Source: Atopobiaceae bacterium
GTDB taxonomy: Bacteria; Actinomycetota; Coriobacteriia; Coriobacteriales; Atopobiaceae
Length of the DNA stretch: 15,993 bases
Assembly: GCA_017460265.1 (NCBI GenBank)
Contig: JAFUBJ010000388.1
Location: 1 to 15,993, forward strand
Reading direction: 5' to 3'
Shown: piece after piece, positions 1-8,374 of the stretch
How positions within the stretch are numbered: the stretch's first letter is position 1
How the letters are laid out: the number at the start of each line of letters is the position of its first letter
The notes under the pieces: model-generated
Database searches by the model: none
What the model saw: the letters and a program-made list of their open reading frames with translations, nothing else
Told to the model about the DNA's origin: nothing
Translations under genes and position numbers: made by a program

Positions 1-2
1 AT

Positions 3-599
3 ACGGTCGCGCTGGTGTCAGAAAGCGAGCAGCTTTCGAGGATGCCACAGTCGAAGCTGGTGCCGGCACTGCTCAAGGGCGCGTACCTGGGCCTGGACTT
101 CTTCAACAAGGAATGCTACGCCGTCCCATATGGGCAGCAGGTCCAGTTCATGCCGTCCTACACGGGCATGGTGAAGCTCGCGAAGCGGTTCTCGAAGCGC
201 CCTCTCACCGACGTGTACGGGCACGTGGTGCGCGACGGCGACGAGTTCGAGAGCGGCATGGAGGACGGGCGCGAGTACGTCCGCTTCAAGCCTAAGCCCT
301 TCAACGACGGCGCGATCGTCGGCGCGTTCGCCGTGGCCCAGTTCGCCGACGGCGGGATCAAGGTCGAGACGATGAGCAAGATGCAGCTCGACGCCGTGAA
401 GCGCATGAGCAAGGCCCAGAGCGGCACAGCGTGGAAGTTCTTCGCCGACGAGATGTACCGCAAGGCGTGCATCCGCCGGCTCTGCAAGGGCATCGACCTC
501 GACATGGAGAACGTGGAGCAGGCGCGCATCATGCAGGCAGAGGACGAGCCGCAGGAGGTGGAGGTGACCGAGGTTGACAACCCCTTTGGAGACGAGTGA
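3..599 (+). CDS. recT: RecT-family single-strand annealing protein (5' end missing)
   Basis: RecT proteins bind single-stranded DNA and anneal complementary strands during phage recombination, usually with a partner exonuclease. The visible part runs in frame from the left edge without a stop, so the N-terminus lies outside the window; a GTG at 15 is only an internal codon. The RecT signature is clear: a 'KGAYLGLD' helix, then 'NKECYAVPYG', 'MPSYTGMVKLAKRFS', the 'VVRDGDEFE' strand, and the late 'EMYRKACIRRLCK' helix. The C-terminus is acidic (EVEVTEVDNPFGDE), as is common in this family. It lies immediately upstream of the helicase-methyltransferase gene and two genes from a RecE-like exonuclease, which fits a RecE/RecT-type recombination module. 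Family assignment is firm; strand-exchange ability versus annealing only cannot be seen. Confidence 0.93.
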   Translation, partial: TVALVSESEQLSRMPQSKLVPALLKGAYLGLDFFNKECYAVPYGQQVQFMPSYTGMVKLAKRFSKRPLTDVYGHVVRDGDEFESGMEDGREYVRFKPKPFNDGAIVGAFAVAQFADGGIKVETMSKMQLDAVKRMSKAQSGTAWKFFADEMYRKACIRRLCKGIDLDMENVEQARIMQAEDEPQEVEVTEVDNPFGDE

Positions 600-606
600 G
601 GACTAC

Positions 607-3090
607 ATGACCTTCTTGGAGTCCAAGGCCTGCAAGGCCCCCAAGAGCGGGTTCGACCCCGGCGACGGCATCAGCCCCGTGCTGTTCCCGCACCAGCGCG
701 ACATCGTGAGGTGGGCGTGCATCGGCGGGCGGCGCGCGATCTTCGCCGCGTTCGGACTGGGCAAGTCCCTCATGCAGCTGGAGCTCATGCGGCTCATCGG
801 CGAGAGGGAAGGCGGGCGGCAGCTCATCGTGTGCCCGCTGGGAGTCCGACAGGAGTTCAAGCGCGACGCGCGGCTCTTGGGACTCGAGCCGACGTTCGTA
901 AGGTTCTCCGACGAGGTCGCTTGCGAGAGCGGCCTCTTCCTCACCAACTACGAGAGCGTGCGCGACGGCAGGTTGGACGTGAGCCTGTTCAACGCCGTGA
1001 GCCTCGACGAGGCCAGCGTGCTCAGGAGCTACGGGAGCAAGACCTACCAGACGTTTCTGCAGCTCTTCCAGAGCGTTCCCTATCGTTTCGTCGCTACCGC
1101 CACGCCGTCGCCCAACCGCTACAAGGAGCTGATTCACTACGCCGGCTACCTCGGCGTCATGGACACCGGGCAGGCGCTCACGCGGTTCTTCAAGCGCGAC
1201 TCGACGAAGGCGAACAACCTCACGCTGTACCTGCACAAGGAGCGCGAGTTCTGGCTGTGGCTTGCGTCGTGGGCCGTGTTCGTGCAGAGGCCGAGCGACC
1301 TCGGCTACTCGGACGAGGGATACGAGCTGCCCGAGATGGAGGTGGTCTGGCACCGCGTCGAGACGCCGCGCACCGACGAGTACCAGACGGAGCGCGACGG
1401 TCAGGGACTGTTGTTCGTGGACGCCACCATGGGCGTCAGCGCCGCGAGCAAGGCCAAGCGCGACACGCTCTCGCTGCGCGTGGCAAAGGCCAAGGAGATC
1501 GTGGACGCGTCGCCAAACGACCACTTCGTGCTTTGGCACGACCTGGAGTCGGAGCGGCATGCGCTCAAGAAGGCGATACCCGAGTGCGTGGAGGTGTACG
1601 GGAGCCAAGACCTCGACGAGCGAGAGGACCGCATCGTGCGATTCAGCGACGGCGAGTTCCGCTTGCTCGCGACAAAGCCCATCCTGAGCGGCTCAGGCTG
1701 CAACTTCCAGCGGCACTGCCACCGCGAGGTGTTCGTCGGCGTCGGGTTCAAGTTCAACGACTTCATACAGGCGATACACCGAGTGCAGCGGTTCCAGCAG
1801 AAGGAGCGCGTGCGCATCGACATCATCTACGCGGACACCGAGGATTCGGTCGTGCGCACGCTCAAGGAGAAGTGGGCGCGACACGAGGAGCTGACAAGGA
1901 GAATGGAAGACATCATCAAGGAATACGGGCTTGCGGACGCCGCCATAGCGGACGCGCTCAAGCGCAGCATCGGCATCGAGCGCGTCGAGGCGAGCGGGGA
2001 GGGCTGGCTGGTAGCCAACAACGACACCGTGGAGGAGGCCAGGCTGCTGGAGGACGACTCCCTCGACCTCATCGTCACGTCAATCCCGTTCTCGAACCAC
2101 TACGAGTACACGCCGAGCTACAACGACTTCGGGCACACCAAGGACGACGATGAGTTCTTCAGGCAGATGGACTACCTCACGCCCGAGCTGTACCGCGCGC
2201 TCAAGCCGGGCAGGCTGGCGTGCATCCACGTGAAGGACCGCATCAACTTCGGCAACGTCACGGGAGCGGGACTGCCCACGGTGCAGCCGTTCCACATGGA
2301 GACCGCCGAGCACTACATGCGTCACGGGTTCGACTATATCGGCATGGTCACCGTCGTCACCGACGTGGTGCGCGAGAACAACCAGACGTACAGGCTCGGC
2401 TGGACGGAGATGTGCAAGGACGGCACGAAGATGGGCGTCGGTTGCCCAGAGTACGTGCTCCTGTTCCACAAGCCACAGACCGACCGCACGCGCGGGTACG
2501 CTGACGTTCCCGTCACCCATGGCAAGGACGAGTACAGCCGCGCGCGCTGGCAGGTCGACGCCCACGCGTTCTGGAGAAGCAGCGGCGACCGCCCGCTCAC
2601 GAGCGAGGAGATAGCCGCGCTGCCCGTCGGCGACCTCTCCAAGGCGTTCACGCAGCGCACCATCGAATCCGTGTACGACTACGAGACCCACGTGCGCATC
2701 GGCGAGGAGCTGGAGGGACGCGGGCACCTGCCGGCGACGTTCATGGCCATCGCCCCCGGCAGCTGGGCGCCCGACGTGTGGACCGACGTGAACCGCATGC
2801 TCACGCTCAACACGTCGCAGTCGCAGAAGGGCCGCGAGATGCACGTGTGCCCGCTGCAGTTCGACATCGTCGACCGCCTCATCGAGCGCTACAGCAACCC
2901 CGGCGAGCTGGTGTACGACCCCTTCGGCGGGCTCTTCACCGTGCCGCTGAGGGCCATACGCATGGGCAGGCGCGGCAGGGCCGTGGAGCTCAACAGCGGC
3001 TACTTCATGGACGGCGTGGCCTACCTCAAGGCCGAGGAGCAGAGGCTGAGCATGCCCACCCTGTTCGACATGGAGGAGGTGGCAGGATGA
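607..3090 (+). CDS. SF2 helicase fused to beta-class DNA methyltransferase
   Basis: This 827-residue two-domain protein would couple ATP-driven DNA translocation to base methylation. The N-terminal half is an SF2/SNF2-like helicase: Walker A-like FGLGKS at residues 49-54, a motif II variant DEAS at 134-137, TATP at 164-167, and motif VI QAIHRVQR at 388-395. The C-terminal part is an amino-methyltransferase in beta order: the catalytic motif IV TSIPF (491-495) comes before the AdoMet motif DPFGG (771-775). SIPF fits the broad (D/N/S)-x-P-(Y/F) consensus, so N6-adenine or N4-cytosine modification is expected, but the target is unknown. ATG 607 is preferred because GAGGA (598-602) lies 4 nt upstream; a TTG at 574 would add 11 residues overlapping recT. 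No nuclease motif is evident, so it does not look like a complete restriction enzyme. Sitting between recT and the exonuclease, it may protect phage DNA from restriction; that role is inferred. Confidence 0.88.
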   Translation: MTFLESKACKAPKSGFDPGDGISPVLFPHQRDIVRWACIGGRRAIFAAFGLGKSLMQLELMRLIGEREGGRQLIVCPLGVRQEFKRDARLLGLEPTFVRFSDEVACESGLFLTNYESVRDGRLDVSLFNAVSLDEASVLRSYGSKTYQTFLQLFQSVPYRFVATATPSPNRYKELIHYAGYLGVMDTGQALTRFFKRDSTKANNLTLYLHKEREFWLWLASWAVFVQRPSDLGYSDEGYELPEMEVVWHRVETPRTDEYQTERDGQGLLFVDATMGVSAASKAKRDTLSLRVAKAKEIVDASPNDHFVLWHDLESERHALKKAIPECVEVYGSQDLDEREDRIVRFSDGEFRLLATKPILSGSGCNFQRHCHREVFVGVGFKFNDFIQAIHRVQRFQQKERVRIDIIYADTEDSVVRTLKEKWARHEELTRRMEDIIKEYGLADAAIADALKRSIGIERVEASGEGWLVANNDTVEEARLLEDDSLDLIVTSIPFSNHYEYTPSYNDFGHTKDDDEFFRQMDYLTPELYRALKPGRLACIHVKDRINFGNVTGAGLPTVQPFHMETAEHYMRHGFDYIGMVTVVTDVVRENNQTYRLGWTEMCKDGTKMGVGCPEYVLLFHKPQTDRTRGYADVPVTHGKDEYSRARWQVDAHAFWRSSGDRPLTSEEIAALPVGDLSKAFTQRTIESVYDYETHVRIGEELEGRGHLPATFMAIAPGSWAPDVWTDVNRMLTLNTSQSQKGREMHVCPLQFDIVDRLIERYSNPGELVYDPFGGLFTVPLRAIRMGRRGRAVELNSGYFMDGVAYLKAEEQRLSMPTLFDMEEVAG

Positions 3091-3890
3091 TTGAGGACTA
3101 CTACGGCCAACAGGCAAACTACGAGTACATGAGCGCGTCACAGCTCAAGCAGCTCCTCGGCACACCCGGCATTCAGGCTTGCGAGGAGCGCGCTCTCGCC
3201 GAGCTCTCGGGACAGTACGTGCGACCGCAGAGCAACGCCCTCACCGTGGGCAGCTACGTTGACGTGATGCTCACTGGCACAGAAGACGAACAGCACGAGT
3301 TCCGCGAGTCCCATCCCGAGATGATCAGCTCGCGCGGCCCCACCAAGGGACAGCTCAAGGCAGAGTACAGGAGCGCCGACGACATGATCGCGCGAGCCTT
3401 CGCGGACGCCGACAACGGCGGCATCTTCATGAGGGCGCTCACGGGCGAGCGCCAGAGGGTGCTCACGGGCGAGATTCACGGCCACAGGTTCAAGGCGCGG
3501 CTGGACGTCCTGGGTGACGGATTCATAACCGACCTCAAGACCGTCGAGAACGTCAACAAGAGGTACTACAACGACGGCTGGTGGGACTTCATCGGCTGGT
3601 GGGGCTACGACCTGCAGGGCGCGATATACCAGGAGCTGGTCTACCAGACCACTGGCAACAGGTGGCCGTTCTACATCGCGGCACTCAGCAAGCAGACCCC
3701 ATGCGACATCGACCTCATCCAGGTGCCGCAGGACAGGCTCGACGAGGCGATGGAAAGGGTGACCCCCGACGCCCTCGACCGCATCGCGGCGCTCAAGAGC
3801 GGGGAGTTGGAGCCGACAAGGTGCGAGCACTGCGACTGGTGCCGCATGACGAAGGTAATCAGGAAACCAAGGATTTTGGAGGTAGTGTAA
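3087..3890 (+). CDS. RecE-like PD-(D/E)XK exonuclease (DUF3799 type)
   Basis: This 267-residue nuclease probably resects double-stranded DNA ends to supply 3' single strands for RecT. The catalytic core is visible as RLD (D140) followed by DLK (D149, K151), the spacing expected of a PD-(D/E)XK fold, and then by a Trp/Tyr-rich helix with Q residues (GYDLQGAIYQ), as in RecE/AddB-like nucleases. Near the C-terminus three cysteines form CEHCDWC (C246, C249, C252), and a lone cysteine, C32, lies near the N-terminus. This layout recalls the Fe-S cluster of AddB and Cas4 nucleases, though the CxxCxxC spacing is tighter than theirs. The start ATG overlaps the preceding stop (ATGA), with GGAGGAGGT 6 nt upstream. 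The family is well supported; exonuclease polarity and the metal cluster are inference. Confidence 0.86.
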   Translation: MIEDYYGQQANYEYMSASQLKQLLGTPGIQACEERALAELSGQYVRPQSNALTVGSYVDVMLTGTEDEQHEFRESHPEMISSRGPTKGQLKAEYRSADDMIARAFADADNGGIFMRALTGERQRVLTGEIHGHRFKARLDVLGDGFITDLKTVENVNKRYYNDGWWDFIGWWGYDLQGAIYQELVYQTTGNRWPFYIAALSKQTPCDIDLIQVPQDRLDEAMERVTPDALDRIAALKSGELEPTRCEHCDWCRMTKVIRKPRILEVV

Positions 3891-4411
3891 TGGCCGACGA
3901 ACTGATGCTTGAGCTTGGGCAGACCATCAAGGACGAACCGAGCTTCACGGCCCCAGACGGGGACTATCGATTCATGGTCAAAGACTGGGACGTGTCGATG
4001 TTCCAGCCGCGCGACGAGTCCACGAGCAAGATTCCAGCGTGCCGACAGGTCGACGTGACGCTGCTCATCCCGTATCGCGACGAGCTGGGCAACATCGTCT
4101 ACGGCCAGAAGGTCGAGCACTTCAAGCTGCTGGCGCGTCTCAAGTTCGCCATCACGAACTTCTTCATCTCGTGCGGCATCGGCAAGCGCGGCGACGAGTT
4201 CAAGCTGGACTTCGACCAGTGCGTCGGCAAGGTCGGGACGTGCAAGGTGCAGCAGCAGCTGGGCGGCAACGGCAACCTGTATGCCCGCATCGAGGAGTTC
4301 TATGCGCCCGACGTGGCGCCGCAGGCGAGCATGAACGACGGCATCCAGTTCATGGAGCCGCAGCAGCCGCAGATGCAGCAGCCGCAGGCGAACTACGGCT
4401 ATGGCTACTAG
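3890..4411 (+). CDS. DUF669-like phage recombination/replication protein
   Basis: The 173-residue product has the pattern of DUF669 proteins, which sit in phage replication modules beside RecT-like proteins and helicases and are thought to bind DNA or assist annealing. Visible landmarks are the beta strand GDYRFMVKDWDV, the central block 'VEHFKLLARLKFAITNFF' leading into 'SCGIGK', and a late 'LYARIEEFYAPD' strand, all in the order usual for the family. The last 20 residues are Gln/Pro-rich and end in NYGYGY, a flexible tail like those of single-strand-binding proteins but without the acidic tip. The ATG overlaps the preceding TAA (TAATG), with GGAGGT at 3878-3883. No catalytic residues are evident. 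The biochemical role is known only by association. Confidence 0.72.
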   Translation: MADELMLELGQTIKDEPSFTAPDGDYRFMVKDWDVSMFQPRDESTSKIPACRQVDVTLLIPYRDELGNIVYGQKVEHFKLLARLKFAITNFFISCGIGKRGDEFKLDFDQCVGKVGTCKVQQQLGGNGNLYARIEEFYAPDVAPQASMNDGIQFMEPQQPQMQQPQANYGYGY

Positions 4412-5918
4412 GGAGCTGAGACCCTACCAGCGGGAGGCCATAGACGCGGTGCATGACCACTGGAGAGAGTGGAATCGCGAGATGCTGGTCATGGCCACGG
4501 GCACGGGCAAGACCTACACCGCGAAGTGCATCATCGAGGACCGGCTCAGCAATGGGTCGGTCCTCTTCATGGCGCACCGCGACGAGCTGATAGAGCAGGC
4601 TCGCGCCACGTTCGGGAACGCCGGTAAGGTCAAGGGCCCCGAGACCGACATCCGCCCGATTACGGTCGGCAGCGTCCAGACGCTGGTGAACAGGCCGCGC
4701 TACGAGGGCTTCAAGACGCTGGTGATTGACGAGGCGCACCATGCCGTCTCCGAGAGCTACCAGAAGGTCATGGCGCTGTATCCGGACGCCAAGGTGCTGG
4801 GGCTGACTGCGACCCCCGACCGCAAGGGGTTGGGCAACGTGTTCGAGGGCATCGCCTACGAGTACGGGCTGCGAGACGCCGTGAAGGACGGGTACCTGTC
4901 GAAGATCGTGGCGAGGACAATCCCCATCGACATCGACCTCACCAATGTCAAGACGAGGGTGGGCGACTTCGAGGTGACGGGGCTGGTGGAGGCTCTTGAG
5001 CCGTACCTGCCCGAGATTGCCAAGTCCATGGTCGAGCACGCGATGGACAGAAAGACGGTGGTCTTCCTCCCGCTGGTGAGGATGGCGCAGGAGTTCGCTG
5101 AGATGCTGAGGTCCTACGGCTTCGACGCGCGCGAGGTGGACGGTCAGAGCGCCGACCGCAAGGAGACGCTCGAGTGGTTCTCGCACGCGGGCAAGAGCTC
5201 GGTGATATGCAACGCCATGCTGCTCACAGAGGGCTACGACTGCCCGGATGTCGACTGCGTGGTGGTGCTCAGGCCGACAAAGGTGAGAAGCCTCTACGCG
5301 CAGATGGTAGGACGCGGCACTCGTCTTGCTCCAAACAAGAAGGACTGCCTGATTCTCGACTTCCTCTGGCTCTCGACCAGGCACGACCTCTGCCGCCCCG
5401 CTTCGCTCATCACCGCCAACGACGAGGACGCCGAGAGGGTGTCCGAGAAGGCCGTCGAGGAGGAGCTAGAGCTGTTCGACGCGCTCGCCGACGTGGAGGA
5501 GCAGCGCAGGAACGCTCTCGCCGAGGCCATCAGGGCCAACGCCAAGCGCAAGGCGCGGCTGGTCGACCCTCTGACGTTCTTCGTGGACGTGAACGAGGTG
5601 GCGGCACTGGACTACGTTGAGACCTTCCCATGGGAACGAGAGTCAGCGACCGAGAAGCAGATAAGGCTCATCGAGGGAGCTGGCATAAACGCGGATGGCA
5701 TGACTAAGGGCAGGGCCTCAAAGGTCATAGACGCGATATTCAGGCGCAGGGACGCAGGGCTGGCGACGCCGAAGCAGATGAGAATGCTTGAGCAGAAGGG
5801 CTTTCAGAACGTGGGGCTTTGGACTTTTGCACAAGCGAGCGACATGATGGGGAGGTTGGCGAAGAACCGATGGCGAGTTCCGTACAACATCAATCCAGCG
5901 ACATTCGTTCCGACGTAG
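4401..5918 (+). CDS. DEAH-box SF2 DNA helicase
   Basis: This 505-residue phage helicase probably unwinds or remodels DNA in replication or recombination. All core SF2 motifs are present: Walker A ATGTGKT (32-38), DEAH (110-113), TATP (136-139), and motif VI QMVGRGTR (301-308), with the intervening helicase C-domain. It belongs with the compact UvrB/Res-like 'SSL2' helicases. The last ~130 residues carry two related blocks, 'ATEKQIRLIE' with 'TKGRASKVID' and 'GLATPKQMRMLEQKG', a tail I associate with phage helicases that may bind DNA or a partner. The ATG lies 11 nt inside the end of the DUF669-like gene with no strong Shine-Dalgarno site, so translational coupling is likely. Confidence 0.93.
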   Translation: MATRELRPYQREAIDAVHDHWREWNREMLVMATGTGKTYTAKCIIEDRLSNGSVLFMAHRDELIEQARATFGNAGKVKGPETDIRPITVGSVQTLVNRPRYEGFKTLVIDEAHHAVSESYQKVMALYPDAKVLGLTATPDRKGLGNVFEGIAYEYGLRDAVKDGYLSKIVARTIPIDIDLTNVKTRVGDFEVTGLVEALEPYLPEIAKSMVEHAMDRKTVVFLPLVRMAQEFAEMLRSYGFDAREVDGQSADRKETLEWFSHAGKSSVICNAMLLTEGYDCPDVDCVVVLRPTKVRSLYAQMVGRGTRLAPNKKDCLILDFLWLSTRHDLCRPASLITANDEDAERVSEKAVEEELELFDALADVEEQRRNALAEAIRANAKRKARLVDPLTFFVDVNEVAALDYVETFPWERESATEKQIRLIEGAGINADGMTKGRASKVIDAIFRRRDAGLATPKQMRMLEQKGFQNVGLWTFAQASDMMGRLAKNRWRVPYNINPATFVPT

Positions 5919-6049
5919 ACCGCTTCTGTGCGGGCTCGAACCCGCCCACCAACGGCCTTGAGGAGCGGCTGGACATGCTGGTCGCGCAGATGGCCGTCAT
6001 AGCGTCAGAGCTCCACGAGCTGAACGAGAGGCTCAAATGGATGCGCTGA
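5870..6049 (+). CDS. Small coiled-coil protein, unknown function
   Basis: A 59-residue ORF links the helicase and primase genes. It overlaps the helicase end by 49 nt and the primase start by 13 nt, so it fills the only gap between them and the three could be translated in series. The N-terminal half is polar and likely disordered; the second half, from NGLEERLDMLVAQMAV to LNERLKWMR, has heptad-like leucine and methionine spacing and should form a short coiled coil. GGAGG at 5851-5855 is 14 nt from the ATG, which is far. I recognise no family. The long overlap and distant ribosome site make it less certain than its neighbours. Confidence 0.55.
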   Translation: MASSVQHQSSDIRSDVDRFCAGSNPPTNGLEERLDMLVAQMAVIASELHELNERLKWMR

Positions 6050-8232
6050 TTGACAAGCTCGCCTACATTCCCTCCGACGACTACGATACGTGGCTCACGG
6101 TCGGGATGGCGCTCAAGCACGAGGGCTACGGATGGGAGACGTGGGACGAGTGGAGCCGCAGCTCGCCAAAGTACCAGGAGGGCGTCTGCGAGCGGAAGTG
6201 GAAGAGCTTCAACGAGCTCAACGCCGGCGAGCCAGCCACGGGCGGCACCATAGACCACCTCGCGCGTCTGGGAGGGTGGTCTGACGACTACGGCGAGGAG
6301 CTCTCGCTGGGACAGCTCATACGGGACACCGAGCCGACGAAAAACTACGTGTTCGTGGACAAGTCATCCGAGCGCGAGAACCTGCCGGAGTTCGACGCCG
6401 ACAAGTACGACCCGAGGGCCGACGCGGTCGCGTACCTCAAGGGCATGTTCGAGGCCGACGAGCACATAGGCTTCAACGGCGAGTTCACCCACAGGGACGA
6501 CCGCCTCGTGCCCACGGTCAACGCGCACGGCTTCACGGCAGGTACGGTCGTCGGCATGATCGAGAGCGGCCCGATGAAGCGCCACGGGGTCGCCGACCTC
6601 AAGGAGCAGGCGGTCCGCGAGGCGTTCGGCGTGACGGGCGACCACGGCTGCTACGTCCGCATCAACCCGCTCGACGGACACGGCGACGGCAACTCCAACG
6701 TGACGCGGTTCGACAACGCGCTGATAGAGTCCGACGAGGACGACATCGAGACGCAGTACGCGATTTACCGCAAGCTCGAGCTGCCGATACGCTTCCTCGT
6801 GCACAGCGGGCACCACAGCCTGCACGCCATCGTGAAGGTGGACGCGCTCAACATCGGCGAGTACCGCGAGAGGGTGAGCTTCCTCTATTCCTTCTGCGCT
6901 AAGAACGGCCTGCACGTCGACGAGGCCAACAAGAACCCGAGCCGCTACAGCCGCATGCCCGGCGTCAGGCGGGGGGACCAGTGGCAGCGCATCGTCGCGC
7001 GCGACATAGGCAAGAGGTCATGGGACGAATGGCGAGAGTGGGTGGAGGACGAGAACGACACCCTTCCGGAAGACGAGTCGCTGGACGACTTCGACGAGCT
7101 GCCGCCACTGGCGCCCGAGCTGATCGAGGGGCTGCTGCGAGAGGGCCACAAGATGCTCGTGGCGGCGCCGTCGAAAGCTGGCAAGAGCTTCCTGCTGCAG
7201 GAGCTGGCAGTCTGCGTCGCCGAGGGCAGGCCGTGGCTTGGCCGCAAGGTCGCACAGGGAAAGGTGCTCTACGTCAACCTCGAGCTCGACCCAGTGAGCT
7301 GCAAGCACAGGTTCCGCGACATATACGGCGCCATGAGGTGTGACCCGCACGGAGGCGTGCTGGTTCTCAACCTGCGAGGGCGCTCCGTGCCGCTCGACAA
7401 GCTGGCCCCGACGCTCATCAGGCGGTACAAGGACAGCCGCTTGAAGGCCATGATAATCGACCCCATCTACAAGGTCATCACGGGCGACGAGAACGCTGCG
7501 AGCGACATGGCGCTGTTCTGCAACCTGTTCGACTCCATAGCCACCGAGTGCGGGTGCGCGATGGTCTACAGCCACCACTACTCCAAGGGCGCTGCGAGCA
7601 AGTACGGCAACGCAGCGGACCGCGCAAGCGGGTCAGGCGTGTTCAGCCGCGACCCAGACGCGATCCTCGCGATGAGCGAGCTGAGGACGGACGAGGGCAA
7701 GGTCGCGACCTATCGGACGGTCAGGGCAGGCGCCCCCGGCGTCACGCCGACGGGATGGCGCATATCCGCGACGCTGAGAGAGTTCCCGACGCCGCCAGAC
7801 TTCGACATCTGGTTCGACTGGCCGCTGCACGTCCCAGACGAGGGGCGTATCCTGGCATCGACCACCGACCGCGGCGAGCAGGGAGTCGGCAGGTCACAGA
7901 CGCACAAGGCCGATGCCGTCGGCGAGCTTGAGACCCAGTTCCAGATGGAGACCGACGTGCTGGGCGACAACGCCGTCACGCGCGACGACATCATGGCCGT
8001 CACCGGGTTCAGCGACTCGAAGCTGAGACATGCCGTCACGGGCAGCGACAAGCTCATGGGCGCCACGCTGATGGACCCGGAGCGCGGCAAGGTCCAAGTC
8101 GTGGCCGTCGCGGGCGCCGAGGAGATCGTGATTGGCGGGCGGCACTACGTCCCGCAGAGGACCGCTGCGGGCGGCGTCAAGAAGAACGCGGCGTGGCTCC
8201 TGAAGGGGTCCCAGACCACCCATGAGACCTGA
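6037..8232 (+). CDS. PriCT-2 primase/AAA ATPase replication protein
   Basis: This 731-residue multidomain protein probably primes and unwinds DNA at the phage origin. The N-terminus (about 1-85) is a PriCT-2 domain: 'IPSDDYDTWLTVGMALK', 'WSRSSPKY', 'CERKWKSF' and a Gly-Thr-Ile motif are all recognisable. The middle (about 200-340) resembles an archaeo-eukaryotic-type primase core, with the acidic ESDE (231-234), SLH (261-263) and a strand ending VKVD (266-269), plus 'NPSRYSRMPGV'. The C-terminal ATPase is RepA/RecA-like: Walker A PSKAGKS (378-384), Walker B MIIDP (472-476), then 'YSHHYSKG' and 'DRASGSGVFSRDPDA'. AGAGG lies 5 nt before the ATG. The gene ends inside the first arm of a large inverted repeat. 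Helicase activity is inferred from the fold, and primase activity from the partial motifs. Confidence 0.87.
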   Translation: MDALIDKLAYIPSDDYDTWLTVGMALKHEGYGWETWDEWSRSSPKYQEGVCERKWKSFNELNAGEPATGGTIDHLARLGGWSDDYGEELSLGQLIRDTEPTKNYVFVDKSSERENLPEFDADKYDPRADAVAYLKGMFEADEHIGFNGEFTHRDDRLVPTVNAHGFTAGTVVGMIESGPMKRHGVADLKEQAVREAFGVTGDHGCYVRINPLDGHGDGNSNVTRFDNALIESDEDDIETQYAIYRKLELPIRFLVHSGHHSLHAIVKVDALNIGEYRERVSFLYSFCAKNGLHVDEANKNPSRYSRMPGVRRGDQWQRIVARDIGKRSWDEWREWVEDENDTLPEDESLDDFDELPPLAPELIEGLLREGHKMLVAAPSKAGKSFLLQELAVCVAEGRPWLGRKVAQGKVLYVNLELDPVSCKHRFRDIYGAMRCDPHGGVLVLNLRGRSVPLDKLAPTLIRRYKDSRLKAMIIDPIYKVITGDENAASDMALFCNLFDSIATECGCAMVYSHHYSKGAASKYGNAADRASGSGVFSRDPDAILAMSELRTDEGKVATYRTVRAGAPGVTPTGWRISATLREFPTPPDFDIWFDWPLHVPDEGRILASTTDRGEQGVGRSQTHKADAVGELETQFQMETDVLGDNAVTRDDIMAVTGFSDSKLRHAVTGSDKLMGATLMDPERGKVQVVAVAGAEEIVIGGRHYVPQRTAAGGVKKNAAWLLKGSQTTHET

Positions 8233-8279
8233 AACCCGAAACCCCCTAATAGGGTTTGGTTTCAGCTTCAGGTCTCAAC
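8222..8279. repeat. Inverted repeat I, candidate origin element
   Basis: An 11-bp perfect inverted repeat, TGAGACCTGAA at 8223-8233 and TTCAGGTCTCA at 8267-8277, encloses nested arms GAAACC (8238-8243) with GGTTTC (8258-8263), or alternatively AAACCC with GGGTTT around a 7-nt loop. The first arm includes the stop codon of the replication protein. No T-run follows, so it is not a normal intrinsic terminator. Its place directly after the primase/ATPase gene suggests an origin or an initiator binding site. Confidence 0.7.
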
Positions 8280-8289
8280 GTACAACCCC

Positions 8290-8353
8290 ACAGACGAGCG
8301 GGACGGGAGGGGAGGGGCTTAAATGCCCCCCTCCCCATCCCTGCTCTGTCTGT
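8290..8353. repeat. Inverted repeat II, G/C-rich with AT loop
   Basis: A long interrupted palindrome. ACAGAC (8290-8295) pairs with GTCTGT (8348-8353), GAGC with GCTC, GGGA with TCCC, and GGGGAGGGGC (8309-8318) with the C-rich strand at 8325-8336. The loop is TTAAAT (8319-8324). The left arm is strongly G-rich and the right strongly C-rich, so each strand is also asymmetric. No T-tract follows it. It lies 12 nt after inverted repeat I, and together they fill most of the space before the VRR-NUC gene. An origin, a primosome assembly site or a replication-fork hairpin are all possible. Confidence 0.7.
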
Positions 8354-8374
8354 CGGGTCGGGGATTGGAGGATT

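Noticed and set aside
529..1608. Long minus-strand ORF of 359 codons opposite the helicase-methyltransferase
   Set aside because: It is low-complexity, rich in His, Leu, Arg and Ala, has no domain, and lies against a gene with clear motifs; GC-rich DNA gives such shadows.
2080..3141. Minus-strand ORF of 353 codons over the methyltransferase domain
   Set aside because: Antisense shadow of a conserved domain with no motif of its own.
8222..8374. N-terminal extension of the VRR-NUC protein from ATG 8222
   Set aside because: The extra 51 residues would be encoded by two large inverted repeats, look low-complexity, and are not needed for the nuclease domain.
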